From: Rhodococcus opacus B4 | Lineage (GTDB): Bacteria; Actinomycetota; Actinomycetes; Mycobacteriales; Mycobacteriaceae | DNA length: 64,000 bases | Reading direction: 5' to 3' | Assembly: GCF_000010805.1 (NCBI RefSeq) | Contig: NC_012522.1 | Coordinates: 2,294,001 to 2,358,000 of the forward strand | Shown here: piece after piece, positions 1 through 7,835 of the stretch | Position numbering within the stretch: the stretch's first letter is position 1 | Layout: the number at the start of each line of letters is the position of its first letter | Translations under genes and position numbers: made by a program | Notes under the pieces: generated by a model | Databases searched by the model: none | Seen by the model: the letters and a program-made list of their open reading frames with translations, nothing else | Told to the model about the DNA's origin: nothing

Positions 1-988
1 AATGCGACAGCTGCCCCGGGAGAGCGGCGCGCTGCTCGGGCCGCAGTCCCCCGGCGGCTCGCGAGGCCAACCAGAACGACACCCCGACGAAGCCGACGAA
101 GACCAGGAGTCCGGCCGTGCGCGCGAGGGTGGCCCCGATCGGGGATCCGATCCCGTCCACCACCCGAGACCACCAGGGGAACGCGGAGAAACTGTCGAAG
201 GCCGTGGACCCCAGCAGGGTTGCCATCAACGCGACCGAGCCGGCGCGGACGGGCATCGACCCCAGGTGGTCCAGCGGGTTGCGCAGCACGATCCGTCCGC
301 TCGGCCGGTCCCGGCTCAGCGGAGACAGCCGCGACGCCAGCGTGCTGTACACCTCGAACGGATCGCCCCGCTCGCACCAGCGCTCGCCGCACACGAACGC
401 CCCCGCGGTCGTGACCACGACGTACCCGAGCAGCCACGTGCGGACCGCGGCCACGGAACCCGGGTCGCCGGAGGCCAGTTCCAGCCAGACGAAGGCGAAC
501 AGTCCCGCGACCGCGGGCCAGTAGCCCCACGAGTTGCGGTACCGCGCATCATTTTCCGTCGGCGAGCGGCCGATCGCAGCGCACACCGACCGGTGCACGG
601 TACGGACCGGGGACAGTACCCGCCAGACCGGCCCGAACACCAGCGACGCCGCGACCAGCCCGACCCAGAGCAGCACGTAGAACACGCCCGGCAGTGCGTT
701 CTCCGACGATGCCGAGGGTCCGGAGAACGCGGCGAGAGCAACCCAGACCGCGAAGACCACACCGACCGCGGCCAGCACGTTTCGCGTGGGCGGCGCGTCG
801 GCGAACCGCGTCACCCAGTCGGGGAGCCTGCGCCCCGGGTTGTCCGGATCAAGCTTCGGGGTGCGCCACGCGAACGCCAGTACCACGAAGGAGACGGTGA
901 GCGCCCAACTCGCCCCGATCAGCGCATACGTGAACGGGATGGGAAGGTCGGTGGATCCTCCGAGGCCGTGCGCGAGAACAGCGGTCAC
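1..988 (-). CDS. Polytopic membrane protein, partial (C-terminus off the left edge)
   Basis: The reading frame is open from a GTG at 988 to the window edge, giving 329 visible codons. The GTG overlaps the TGA of the upstream cupredoxin gene (GTGA), which indicates translational coupling. The protein is rich in hydrophobic segments (for example ALIGASWALTVSFVVLAFAW near residues 22-41, then several more), so it is an inner-membrane protein with multiple helices. I do not recognise a named family. It is the last visible gene of a four-gene minus-strand operon with two other membrane proteins and a cupredoxin-like lipoprotein, so it probably forms an envelope complex with them. Long plus-strand frames here look like shadows of this gene. 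Confidence 0.75.
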   Translation of the reverse strand, partial: MTAVLAHGLGGSTDLPIPFTYALIGASWALTVSFVVLAFAWRTPKLDPDNPGRRLPDWVTRFADAPPTRNVLAAVGVVFAVWVALAAFSGPSASSENALPGVFYVLLWVGLVAASLVFGPVWRVLSPVRTVHRSVCAAIGRSPTENDARYRNSWGYWPAVAGLFAFVWLELASGDPGSVAAVRTWLLGYVVVTTAGAFVCGERWCERGDPFEVYSTLASRLSPLSRDRPSGRIVLRNPLDHLGSMPVRAGSVALMATLLGSTAFDSFSAFPWWSRVVDGIGSPIGATLARTAGLLVFVGFVGVSFWLASRAAGGLRPEQRAALPGQLSH

Positions 989-1347
989 GGCCGCACGAGC
1001 AGGGTGGCCACCGTCTTACCCGTGTCGTGCAACTCCACTGCCACCTGACCCGGAACGTCAACGGAGAACTGGGTTTCCTGTGTTCCGGGGTGAATCTCGA
1101 ACGAGTGCTCCGGAACGGCGTGCACGTGCAACTCGTCGTCGGCGTCGCTGTCGATCCGCACTGTGACGGTCTCCCCCACCGTGGCCTCGATGCGCTCGTT
1201 GCCGGGTGTGACCGTGCCGTTCTCGATCACGACGTCGATCACGACGCCGTCCTCCGTCGCCGGGGTGTCGTCTTCGCCTCCGCAGCCCGACACCAGGGCG
1301 GCGACGACAGCGGGTACCACGACAAGTCCGGCCAACCGCCTGATCAC
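985..1347 (-). CDS. Cupredoxin-like lipoprotein
   Basis: A 120-aa protein starting at GTG. Residues 1-22 form a lipoprotein signal peptide with the lipobox LVSGC (Cys about residue 22), followed by an acidic linker. The remainder reads as a cupredoxin-type beta-sandwich (DGVVIDVVIENGTVTPGN, then HVHAVPEHSFEI, ending in ATLLVRP), similar to periplasmic EfeO-type cupredoxin domains. The usual C-terminal copper ligands (Cys, His, Met near the last strand) are not visible, so it may not bind type-1 copper. The start codon directly follows the TAG of the 64-aa membrane gene, and its stop overlaps the next GTG. It is probably a membrane-anchored partner of the flanking membrane proteins. Confidence 0.8.
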   Translation of the reverse strand: MIRRLAGLVVVPAVVAALVSGCGGEDDTPATEDGVVIDVVIENGTVTPGNERIEATVGETVTVRIDSDADDELHVHAVPEHSFEIHPGTQETQFSVDVPGQVAVELHDTGKTVATLLVRP

Positions 1348-1542
1348 CTAGTTCTCCTCGTCTTTCTCACTCGGGCCGTGTTGCGCGTTCTCGGCATTCT
1401 CGGCGGCTTCCGCCTTGCGGTCCCGGACCGCCAGGTAGATGACCAGTCCGGCCACCAGGAACGCGGGGACGAACGCCGGAATCGCCAGCAGCACCGAATG
1501 ATCGGCGAGGTACACGACGTCCGGATCGTGCACCGGGTTCAT
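1348..1542 (-). CDS. Small single-helix membrane protein
   Basis: A 64-aa protein whose ATG overlaps the TGA of the upstream 616-aa membrane gene (ATGA). It has one strong transmembrane helix (residues about 18-42, LLAIPAFVPAFLVAGLVIYL) followed by a charged, Glu/Asp-rich cytoplasmic tail ending in EKDEEN. The next gene starts immediately after its TAG. The tight coupling on both sides suggests a subunit of the same membrane complex. No family is recognised. A longer upstream start in this frame is possible, but the residues there have the arginine/proline composition of a shadow frame. Confidence 0.75.
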   Translation of the reverse strand: MNPVHDPDVVYLADHSVLLAIPAFVPAFLVAGLVIYLAVRDRKAEAAENAENAQHGPSEKDEEN

Positions 1543-3389
1543 GTCACCGTCACGTCCTCGCGGGTGCCGGCGGCCGCCCGCCCCTGCGTGTACTTGCTGA
1601 TCCGGCCCGCTCCCCACGCCAGGGCGGTGATCAACGCCAGGGTGCACACGAGCACCACCAGCGATGCGGCGCCGAACAGCCAGGACGGGTGATCGAAATT
1701 CCGCTCCCGCTGCAGGATGGTGATCTCCGGGACGAAGTCTCGGGTCGAGGACGCGACGGCCGGAAGTTCCTCGGCGCCGATGCCCGGATCGCTGGGCAGG
1801 TAGATCGGGACGGCCGTCATCGTGCGCCCGTCCTGCACGCGCAGCAACGTCTTCCACGTTCCGTGAACCGGGACCGGTTCGTGCGTCCGGTAGGTGCCGG
1901 GCCCCGTGCGTTCGAGCCGGTCGACCGTGAAACCGTTGCCCAGTCCGGGGCCACCCTGCCAGGACAGGATGGACACCCATTCGGGGTTCTCACCGGCGAG
2001 GCCGGGTGGGTCGATGTGCACCTCGGCGTCGACCATGCGGCCGCCGTCCGGGGCGGCCTCCATGAGTGCGATCGTCGCGGTGGCGTTGTCCGGGACCGTG
2101 GCGACGAGGCCGTTGGCCGTGGCGCCGGCGATCACCACGACGGTGGCGACGACGATGGTGCGGCTGATCGCGGGGCTCGGAAGTCCCTCGGATCGGAGCA
2201 CCCGCCCGAGCAGGGCTCCGCAGGCACCGGCCGCGATGCCCACCGGCACGGCCATCGCCAGCGCCTCCGGCCACATGCTGGTGGGCCAGGGGTAGATGTA
2301 CACGGCATCGATCCACAGCGACTCGAGCCACAGCCCGACCGTCGCGACGAGGAGTCCGCCGACGGCACCGAAGGCCACCCGATTCTTGATCAGCGGTGTC
2401 AGGGCGAGCAGTTCGATCAGCACCGCGGCGCCGAGGCACAGCTCGAACACGTTGGTGGGGGCACCGAGAACCGGACCGACGACCAGCGCCGTGATCGCGC
2501 GCACGACACCTGCCACCGCCACGGCGACTATCGCCGCGAACGGTCCGAGAACGATGCGCGCCGCCACCAGGGTGAACGCGGCCGCTCCGGCGATCATCAT
2601 CGGTTGCAGAACGAGGCGGAATTGTTCGACGCCGAAGTCGTATTCGATCTGGAAGACGGACAGGCCGATGAGCAGGCCGCCGAACGTGCCGCACCGCAGG
2701 AACCAGATGAGCCTGCTGTCCGGCTTCACCTCGCCGGGCATCGCCATCCGGCCCTCGTAATCCAGGAGCAGCACGCCGATCAGCGACAGTCCCGCACCGC
2801 CGATCAGCATCAGGTGCGTCGGCCCCCACAGCGTGACGTCCTGACCGAAGATGCGGTGCCAGACGTCGTCGAGCGGGAACCCGATGAGGGCGTACAGACC
2901 CGCTCCGGCCACGAGGATGCCGCCGACCGGGACGTACCACGTCCGGGTGATCTTGATCGCCGCCGGACCGGGTTTCTCGTCGCGCGGCAGGATCATCGCC
3001 AGCATTCCGGTGATGAACAGCAGGAACAGTCCGACGAGGATGAAATAGTGCGCGGGGTTCGCGAGCGGACCGTCGTCGCGGCCGCGCCCGATGTGCAGGC
3101 TGACGTCCCAGATGAAGCCGAAGAACGCCGTCAGGATGGTCCCGACGAAGGTCACCAGGGGCAGGGCCACCCACGGTGGACGGTCGAGTGCGCGCGACGC
3201 CGCGTCGGCGATCGTCTGCAGCCACGTGATCTTGCGTGTGCGATGCAGGTATGCGATCCACAGTAGGCCCACGGTGATGATCGCCGTCGCCACCGTGATT
3301 CCGATGATCTGGTCGAATGCCGCACCGCCACCCTCTCCGCCCGACTGGGCAAGAATGAGTGAACTCGGAGTAACAGTAACTTGGCTCAC
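1539..3389 (-). CDS. Large polytopic membrane protein with extracytoplasmic domain
   Basis: A 616-aa protein with roughly ten or more hydrophobic helices in residues 25-430, then a soluble domain at about 435-555 (starting DNATATIALMEAAPDGGRMV, with GTWKTLLRVQDGRTMTAVPI) that resembles YtkA/FixH-like beta-sandwich domains, and a final helix at about 575-595. This suggests an envelope protein carrying a periplasmic domain between its last two helices. The catalytic role is unknown. It is the first gene of the operon. The GTG start lies 6 bases after a CATAAT hexamer and lacks a Shine-Dalgarno sequence, so the transcript is probably leaderless. Confidence 0.75.
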   Translation of the reverse strand: MSQVTVTPSSLILAQSGGEGGGAAFDQIIGITVATAIITVGLLWIAYLHRTRKITWLQTIADAASRALDRPPWVALPLVTFVGTILTAFFGFIWDVSLHIGRGRDDGPLANPAHYFILVGLFLLFITGMLAMILPRDEKPGPAAIKITRTWYVPVGGILVAGAGLYALIGFPLDDVWHRIFGQDVTLWGPTHLMLIGGAGLSLIGVLLLDYEGRMAMPGEVKPDSRLIWFLRCGTFGGLLIGLSVFQIEYDFGVEQFRLVLQPMMIAGAAAFTLVAARIVLGPFAAIVAVAVAGVVRAITALVVGPVLGAPTNVFELCLGAAVLIELLALTPLIKNRVAFGAVGGLLVATVGLWLESLWIDAVYIYPWPTSMWPEALAMAVPVGIAAGACGALLGRVLRSEGLPSPAISRTIVVATVVVIAGATANGLVATVPDNATATIALMEAAPDGGRMVDAEVHIDPPGLAGENPEWVSILSWQGGPGLGNGFTVDRLERTGPGTYRTHEPVPVHGTWKTLLRVQDGRTMTAVPIYLPSDPGIGAEELPAVASSTRDFVPEITILQRERNFDHPSWLFGAASLVVLVCTLALITALAWGAGRISKYTQGRAAAGTREDVTVT

Positions 3390-3395
3390 GTGGTG

Positions 3396-3424
3396 ATTAT
3401 GTGCGTCTCGTGCCGAAAATGCCA
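3396..3424 (-). promoter_or_regulatory. Predicted leaderless promoter
   Basis: Reading the minus strand, CATAAT (3401-3396) is a 5/6 match to the -10 hexamer and sits 6 bases upstream of the GTG at 3389. TGGCAT (3424-3419) is a weak -35 at 17-base spacing. No ribosome-binding site lies between, so transcription would begin at or next to the start codon. Confidence 0.4.
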
Positions 3425-3465
3425 GACCCCCGACCCGGAAACCGGCGGTCCGTATACAAATCTAT

Positions 3466-3627
3466 TCAGATCTGCGATCGGACGTAGATATGGCTAGATT
3501 CCCCTATCGACGCCTCGACCAGCGACAACCGCCACCGACCGCACCCACAGCCGAGGTAGGTGACCACGCCCGTGCTCGTCCGATGCCGGGATACTTCCTG
3601 CCAGTCGTGTTCGTGATGTTCGCTCAT
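3466..3627 (-). CDS. Small conserved protein (CGCG motif)
   Basis: A 53-aa protein beginning MSEHHEHDWQEVSRHRTS and containing YLGCGCGRWRLSL. The N-terminal His cluster (HHEHDW) and the CGC pair suggest metal binding. Short proteins of this form occur in rhodococci and mycobacteria, but I know of no assigned function. An ATG at 3627 is chosen because the upstream residues (MRCTMPLHHAGC) would run into the divergent gene's promoter. Its start lies only 25 bases from that of the divergent CGNR gene. Confidence 0.6.
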   Translation of the reverse strand: MSEHHEHDWQEVSRHRTSTGVVTYLGCGCGRWRLSLVEASIGESSHIYVRSQI

Positions 3628-3652
3628 GCACCCAGCGTGATGTAATGGCATT
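3628..3652. promoter_or_regulatory. 25-base divergent intergenic region
   Basis: Only 25 bases separate the minus-strand ATG (3627) and the plus-strand GTG (3653). TGTAAT at 3641-3646 is a 5/6 -10 match 6 bases before the GTG, so the zinc-finger gene is probably leaderless. No comparable -10 is clear for the minus-strand gene. Confidence 0.35.
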
Positions 3653-4165
3653 GTGCATCTCAACCCTTACGGGGAGTATGCGGTCACGCTCGCCGCCGAC
3701 CTCGCCAATCACCCGCCGGGTTCGACCGCCGAACTCGTCGGCCGATGCGTCGACGCCGGCATCGTCGTCGACTTCCCCGTCACCGACGACGACCTCGCCG
3801 ACGTCCTCGACATGCTCGACCGATGGACGGCGATTGCCGACGCCACGAGCGACGAATCCCGGGCCGAACAGGTGAACCTCCTGCTCACCAAGGCGTCCGC
3901 CTACCCGCGACTGACCAACCACGCCGGCGACGGCTGGCACCTCCACTACCGCGACGACCAGCAGTCGCTCGCCGGCGTGCTCGAGGCGCTGTTCTCCGTC
4001 GGCACCGCACTGCACCTCGTCGGCCGCGGCATGCACCGGCTCGGCCGCTGCGCACTCGAGGAATGCACCGCCATCTACGCCGACACCTCACGCAACGGCC
4101 GCCAGCGGTACTGCTCGCCCAAGTGCGCGAACCGGGACGCCGTACGACGCCACCGGGCGCGCTGA
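3653..4165 (+). CDS. CGNR-type zinc finger protein (ABATE domain)
   Basis: A 170-aa putative regulator. Residues 1-115 are the alpha-helical ABATE (ligand-binding-like) domain, and residues about 128-168 are the C-terminal CGNR zinc finger: C-x4-C (CALEEC) followed by YCSPKCANRDAVRRHR. The usual CGNR tetrapeptide is CANR here. The C-terminal basic stretch would contact DNA. Start is GTG 3653, probably leaderless, giving MHLNPYGEYAVTLAADL, the typical beginning of the family. Convergent with the VOC gene, with 13 bases between the stops. Confidence 0.85.
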   Translation: MHLNPYGEYAVTLAADLANHPPGSTAELVGRCVDAGIVVDFPVTDDDLADVLDMLDRWTAIADATSDESRAEQVNLLLTKASAYPRLTNHAGDGWHLHYRDDQQSLAGVLEALFSVGTALHLVGRGMHRLGRCALEECTAIYADTSRNGRQRYCSPKCANRDAVRRHRAR

Positions 4166-4178
4166 CACAGGGTGTGGC

Positions 4179-4610
4179 TCAGTGAGCGAAATCTTCCCCC
4201 GTGTACTCCCGCTTCTCCACCAGCACCAGCCAGTTGCCGGAGTTGTCGCGCATCACCGCCTCGATGCCGTACGGCCGTTCGGCCGGCGGCTGCGTGAATT
4301 CGACGCCCTTGGCAACCAGGTCCCGGTACGTCTCGTGACAGTCGGTGGTGGTCAGCCCGAATCCGCCCATCGTCCCGCTCGCGAGCGACCGGCGGATCGC
4401 CTCCGCCATGTCGGCGTCCAGCGGCGGCCCCGGCCGCATCAGCGTGACCTCTAGCTCCGGGTGGTCGGGGTGCAGGATCGTCACCCACCTGAATCCGTCA
4501 CCCATCGTGACGTCGGTGCCCTCGACGAAACCCAGCGTGTCGATGTAGAACTTCTTCGCGTCGTCCTGGTCGGTGACCCACAGGGTGACGAGAGAAACGT
4601 TGGTGATCAT
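4179..4610 (-). CDS. VOC family (glyoxalase/bleomycin resistance) protein
   Basis: A 143-aa single-module vicinal-oxygen-chelate protein. It starts MITNVSLVTLWVTDQDDAKKFY, has the beta-alpha-beta pattern repeated twice, and ends with the typical DNSGNWLVLVEKRE strand. The substrate cannot be read from the sequence. It lies 53 bases downstream of a short AraC-type regulator on the same strand, a pairing common in actinobacteria that suggests the regulator and VOC protein form a small stress or detoxification operon. Confidence 0.88.
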   Translation of the reverse strand: MITNVSLVTLWVTDQDDAKKFYIDTLGFVEGTDVTMGDGFRWVTILHPDHPELEVTLMRPGPPLDADMAEAIRRSLASGTMGGFGLTTTDCHETYRDLVAKGVEFTQPPAERPYGIEAVMRDNSGNWLVLVEKREYTGEDFAH

Positions 4611-4663
4611 GCGACCAACCTATTCCCGGCGCGGTCGCCGGCGCTTCTCCGAAATTGCGGCAT

Positions 4664-5077
4664 CTACCGGCGGTCGCTCAGCCCGTGCATGAACACGTAG
4701 CAACCGGGGACACGCGGCGCCCCGTGCTCCGCGAACTTCGCCTGATACACCGACGGCGACGTGCCGACCAGCTGACGGAATTTGGCACTGAACGACCCGA
4801 GGCTGGTGTACCCGACGAGGTGGCAGATCTCGGTGACCGTCAGGTTCGTCGCCCTCAGCAGGTCCTGGGCGCGCTCTACGCGCCGCTCCGCGAGATACAC
4901 ACCCGGAGTCCGGCCGTAGACAGTCGCGAAGCACCGGAGGAAGTGAAACTTCGACACCCCCGCAGTCGCCGCGAGTTCCGACAGATCCAGCGGCGAGGCG
5001 TAGTTCCGGTCGGCGAGGTCGCGGGCACGGCGCAGGTGTGGGAGTAGTTCCTCGGGGACTCGCCCGACCGTCGCCAT
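4664..5077 (-). CDS. AraC family regulator, DNA-binding domain only
   Basis: A 137-aa protein made up almost wholly of the AraC double helix-turn-helix. The first HTH is ELAATAGVSKFHFLRCF and the second is EICHLVGYTSLGSFSAKFRQ with the family consensus GYTSLGSFSAKFRQLVGTSP. There is no N-terminal ligand domain. The ATG at 5077 is chosen because upstream residues are low-complexity shadow sequence overlapping ssuD. It probably regulates the VOC gene just downstream. Confidence 0.87.
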   Translation of the reverse strand: MATVGRVPEELLPHLRRARDLADRNYASPLDLSELAATAGVSKFHFLRCFATVYGRTPGVYLAERRVERAQDLLRATNLTVTEICHLVGYTSLGSFSAKFRQLVGTSPSVYQAKFAEHGAPRVPGCYVFMHGLSDRR

Positions 5078-5096
5078 GCCCCCAGTCTGGCAGCGG

Positions 5097-6266
5097 CTAC
5101 CGACTCGAGGACAGGAACGCCGTCGACCCCGACAGATCCCCGGGACGGTGGGTACGCGATTGCACCAGCCCGCGGCGTTCGAGGATCGGCCGCACACCTT
5201 CGCCGAAGTTGTACGCCTCTTCGAGGTGCGGGTAGCCGGAGAGGACGAAGTGGTCGAGTCCGAGCGCCGCGTACTCGGCGACGCGGTCGGCGACCTCCTC
5301 GTGGGAGCCGACCAGCGCGGTGCCCGCACCGCCGCGGACCAGTCCCACCCCGGACCACAGATTGGGGGCCACCTCGAGGGCGCGCGCCCCGGCCTCCTTC
5401 GAATACGCGCTACCCCCGCCGTGCAGTTCGAGCATGCGGCGCTGGCCTTCCGAACCGGACCGGGCCAGGGCCTGCTGCGCCTGCTCGACCGTCGCCGGGT
5501 CGAGGGCGGACAGCAGGCGATCGGCCTCGGCCCACGCCTCCTCGGACGTGTCGCGGCTGATCACGTGGAGCCGGATGCCGTAGTCGAGGGTGCGGCCCTG
5601 GACGTCTGCGAGGTCGCGGATCCAGGCGACCTTCCCGGCGACGGCGCTGGGCGGCTCGCCCCACGTGAGGTAGGTGTCGGCGAACTGGGACGCCACGGTG
5701 CCCGCCGCCGGCGACGACCCGCCGAAGAAGATCGGCGGCACCGGGTCCGGGATGCGCTGCAACTGGGCGTTTTCCACGCGGATGTATTCGCCCGCGTAGT
5801 CGACCGGTCCGGTTCCCGCCCACAGCTGTCGGATGACGTCGAGGAATTCGCCGCAGCGGGCATAGCGCTCGTTCTTGTCGAGGTAGTCGCCGTAGGTGCG
5901 CTGTTCGTGGTCCTCACCGCCGGTCACGACGTTCAGCAGGAGCCGTCCCTGCGACTGCCATTGGAACGTCGCCGCCATCTGCGCCGCCAGGGTGGGGCTG
6001 AGCAGGCCGGGCCGCAGCGCGACCAGGAACTTCAGCGTCTCGGTGGTCTCCAGCATCATGGCCGTGGTGAGCCAGGCGTCCTCGCACCACGCACCGGTGG
6101 GCGTCAGGACCGATTCGAACCCGCTCGACTCCGCCGCCGCGCCGATCTGGTTGAGGTACCGCAGCGTCGCCGGCCGGTCCCCCGCCATGGAACTCCCGTG
6201 ACCGCCTGCCATCAGGTTGCGGGAATCACCGTAGGTGGGAAGGAACCAGTGGAAATGAAGAGTCAC
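5097..6266 (-). CDS. ssuD: FMNH2-dependent alkanesulfonate monooxygenase
   Basis: A 389-aa luciferase-like TIM-barrel enzyme. The N-terminus HFHWFLPTYGDSR and the stretch LLLNVVTGGEDHEQRTYGD (residues about 109-127) are characteristic of SsuD, which with reduced FMN cleaves C1-C14 alkanesulfonates to aldehyde and sulfite for sulfur supply. The usual length is about 380 aa. GTG start with AGAGGA six bases upstream. It carries a somewhat extended C-terminus (about 20 residues, SRTHRPGDLSGSTAF). No ssuABC transporter genes are adjacent. It is divergent from the MHS transporter and close to sfnG, so it probably completes dimethylsulfone-to-sulfite conversion after SfnG. Confidence 0.92.
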   Translation of the reverse strand: MTLHFHWFLPTYGDSRNLMAGGHGSSMAGDRPATLRYLNQIGAAAESSGFESVLTPTGAWCEDAWLTTAMMLETTETLKFLVALRPGLLSPTLAAQMAATFQWQSQGRLLLNVVTGGEDHEQRTYGDYLDKNERYARCGEFLDVIRQLWAGTGPVDYAGEYIRVENAQLQRIPDPVPPIFFGGSSPAAGTVASQFADTYLTWGEPPSAVAGKVAWIRDLADVQGRTLDYGIRLHVISRDTSEEAWAEADRLLSALDPATVEQAQQALARSGSEGQRRMLELHGGGSAYSKEAGARALEVAPNLWSGVGLVRGGAGTALVGSHEEVADRVAEYAALGLDHFVLSGYPHLEEAYNFGEGVRPILERRGLVQSRTHRPGDLSGSTAFLSSSR

Positions 6267-6386
6267 GCGCGATCCTCTTGTCGACGACAGACGGGCAGCG
6301 CAGGCCAGTTCATCAATGACGAAGCCCGGCCGCGAGGGTTTCGATCACCGTGATTCGGAGTGGTGCGGCGCCGCCGCGAACGGCGT

Positions 6387-6392
6387 TAGCGT
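6387..6392 (+). promoter_or_regulatory. Possible -10 element for the MHS transporter
   Basis: TAGCGT fits the actinobacterial TANNNT -10 pattern, 9 bases before the ATG at 6402. No Shine-Dalgarno sequence precedes that ATG, so a leaderless or near-leaderless mRNA is plausible. No -35 is clear. Confidence 0.25.
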
Positions 6393-6401
6393 CGCGCCGC
6401 T

Positions 6402-7727
6402 ATGACTACGCTGTCCGACGCCCCGTCCAAGTCCTCACCCGAATCCGACCTCGAGCGGCGCAAGCGGCTCCGCACGGTCGTCGCCGCCAGCCTCCTGGGC
6501 ACCACGGTGGAGTGGTACGACTTCTTCCTCTACGCCACGGCCGCCAGCCTGGTCTTCAACCAGCTGTTCTTCCCCGACCAGAGTTCGTTCGTCGGCACCA
6601 TGCTGGCGTTCGCCACGTTCGCGGTCGGTTTCGTGGTCCGGCCGATCGGCGGAGTCGTCTTCGGTCACATCGGCGACCGCATCGGACGCAAGAAGACGCT
6701 CGCGCTCACCATGTTCATCATGGGCATCGCCACCGCCCTGATGGGGGTGCTGCCGACCGCCGCGCAGGTCGGGGTGATCGCGCCGGTGCTGCTGCTCCTG
6801 CTGCGCATCCTGCAGGGTTTCGCGCTGGGCGGTGAATGGGCGGGGGCCGTGCTCCTCGCCGTCGAACACAGTCCCGCGAAGAGGCGCGGCATCTTCGGCA
6901 GCATCCCCCAGATCGGTCTGGCACTGGGGCTGGCGCTGGGCACCGGCGTCTTCGCCGCGCTGCAGGTCATCTTCGACGACGCCCAGTTCCTCACGTACGG
7001 CTGGCGAATCGCGTTCCTGCTGAGCCTGATTCTCGTGTTCGTCGGGTTCGTGGTCCGATTGAAGGTCGAGGAGACTCCGGCGTTCCAGGAGGTGCACGAC
7101 CTCGAAAAGCGCTCCACCGCCCCACTGAAGGACGTGTTCCGCGGCCGAGTGCGCCGGGGCAGCATCCTCGGCCTGCTCTCCCGGTGGGGTGAGGGCGCCG
7201 CGTTCAACACGTGGGGCGTCTTCGCGATCACGTATGCCACCAAGGATCTGGAGTTCGCGAAGATTCCGGTTCTCCTCGTCGTCACCGTCGCCGCGACGGT
7301 CATGGCGGTACTCCTGCCGTTCTCCGGCCTGCTCGTCGACCGGTACGGGGCCAAACGGATCTACCTCATCGGGATCGGGGCTTACGGACTCGCGGTCTTC
7401 CCCGCGTTCGCCCTGTTCGGTACGGAGAATCTCGTCCTGTTCGGCGTCGCAATGGTGCTCGTGTTCGGCGTCGTCCACGCCCTCTTCTACGGTGCGCAGG
7501 GCACGCTGTACGCGAGCCTGTACCCCACCGAGATCCGCTACACCGGACTGTCCGTCGTGTACCAGTTCTCCGGAATCTACGCTTCGGGAATCACGCCGAT
7601 GATCCTCACCGCTCTGATCGCCGCCGGGGGCGGCACCCCCTGGCTGGCCTGCGGGTACCTCGTCGCGACCTCGGTCGTCAGCGTGGTGGCGACCGCCCTG
7701 ATCCGGAAGCAGGACCTCTACCTGTAA
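6402..7727 (+). CDS. MFS transporter, metabolite:H+ symporter (MHS) family
   Basis: A 441-aa transporter with twelve predicted helices. The MHS signature TTVEWYDFFLYATAASLVF (residues about 34-52) and the loop GDRIGRKK (about 90-97) are clear. It would bring a small organic acid or related metabolite into the cell by proton symport. The substrate is not readable. Its position between ssuD and the TetR/FAD-dehydrogenase pair leaves open whether it imports a sulfonate/sulfone or the dehydrogenase substrate. It is about 108 bases upstream of the TetR gene. Confidence 0.88.
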   Translation: MTTLSDAPSKSSPESDLERRKRLRTVVAASLLGTTVEWYDFFLYATAASLVFNQLFFPDQSSFVGTMLAFATFAVGFVVRPIGGVVFGHIGDRIGRKKTLALTMFIMGIATALMGVLPTAAQVGVIAPVLLLLLRILQGFALGGEWAGAVLLAVEHSPAKRRGIFGSIPQIGLALGLALGTGVFAALQVIFDDAQFLTYGWRIAFLLSLILVFVGFVVRLKVEETPAFQEVHDLEKRSTAPLKDVFRGRVRRGSILGLLSRWGEGAAFNTWGVFAITYATKDLEFAKIPVLLVVTVAATVMAVLLPFSGLLVDRYGAKRIYLIGIGAYGLAVFPAFALFGTENLVLFGVAMVLVFGVVHALFYGAQGTLYASLYPTEIRYTGLSVVYQFSGIYASGITPMILTALIAAGGGTPWLACGYLVATSVVSVVATALIRKQDLYL

Positions 7728-7768
7728 GGACCACGAACCTGGCCGAACGGGATGCCTCAGCCGAGTTC

Positions 7769-7784
7769 GATACACCGGTGTATC
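7769..7784. promoter_or_regulatory. Operator 1: perfect 16-bp palindrome upstream of the TetR gene
   Basis: GATACACCGGTGTATC is a perfect palindrome 52 bases upstream of the TetR start and directly followed by a second related dyad. It is the likely autoregulatory operator for the TetR regulator and the coupled FAD dehydrogenase. Confidence 0.6.
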
Positions 7785-7802
7785 CGATACGCTAATGTAT
7801 CG
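7785..7802. promoter_or_regulatory. Operator 2: CGATAC-N6-GTATCG dyad
   Basis: CGATAC and GTATCG flank six bases, immediately after operator 1 and sharing its GATAC/GTATC half-sites. Tandem sites of this kind fit binding of two TetR dimers next to the promoter. Confidence 0.5.
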
Positions 7803-7835
7803 ACCGTTGCTGTCGACCCGATCGGAGGAGAGGCC

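Noticed and set aside
2-1048. 348-codon plus-strand frame at the left edge
   Set aside because: Arg/Pro/Gly-rich, opposite a coherent membrane protein that is coupled to the upstream operon.
5076-6353. 425-codon plus-strand frame
   Set aside because: Antisense to ssuD, with no recognisable motif; ssuD is clearly the real gene.
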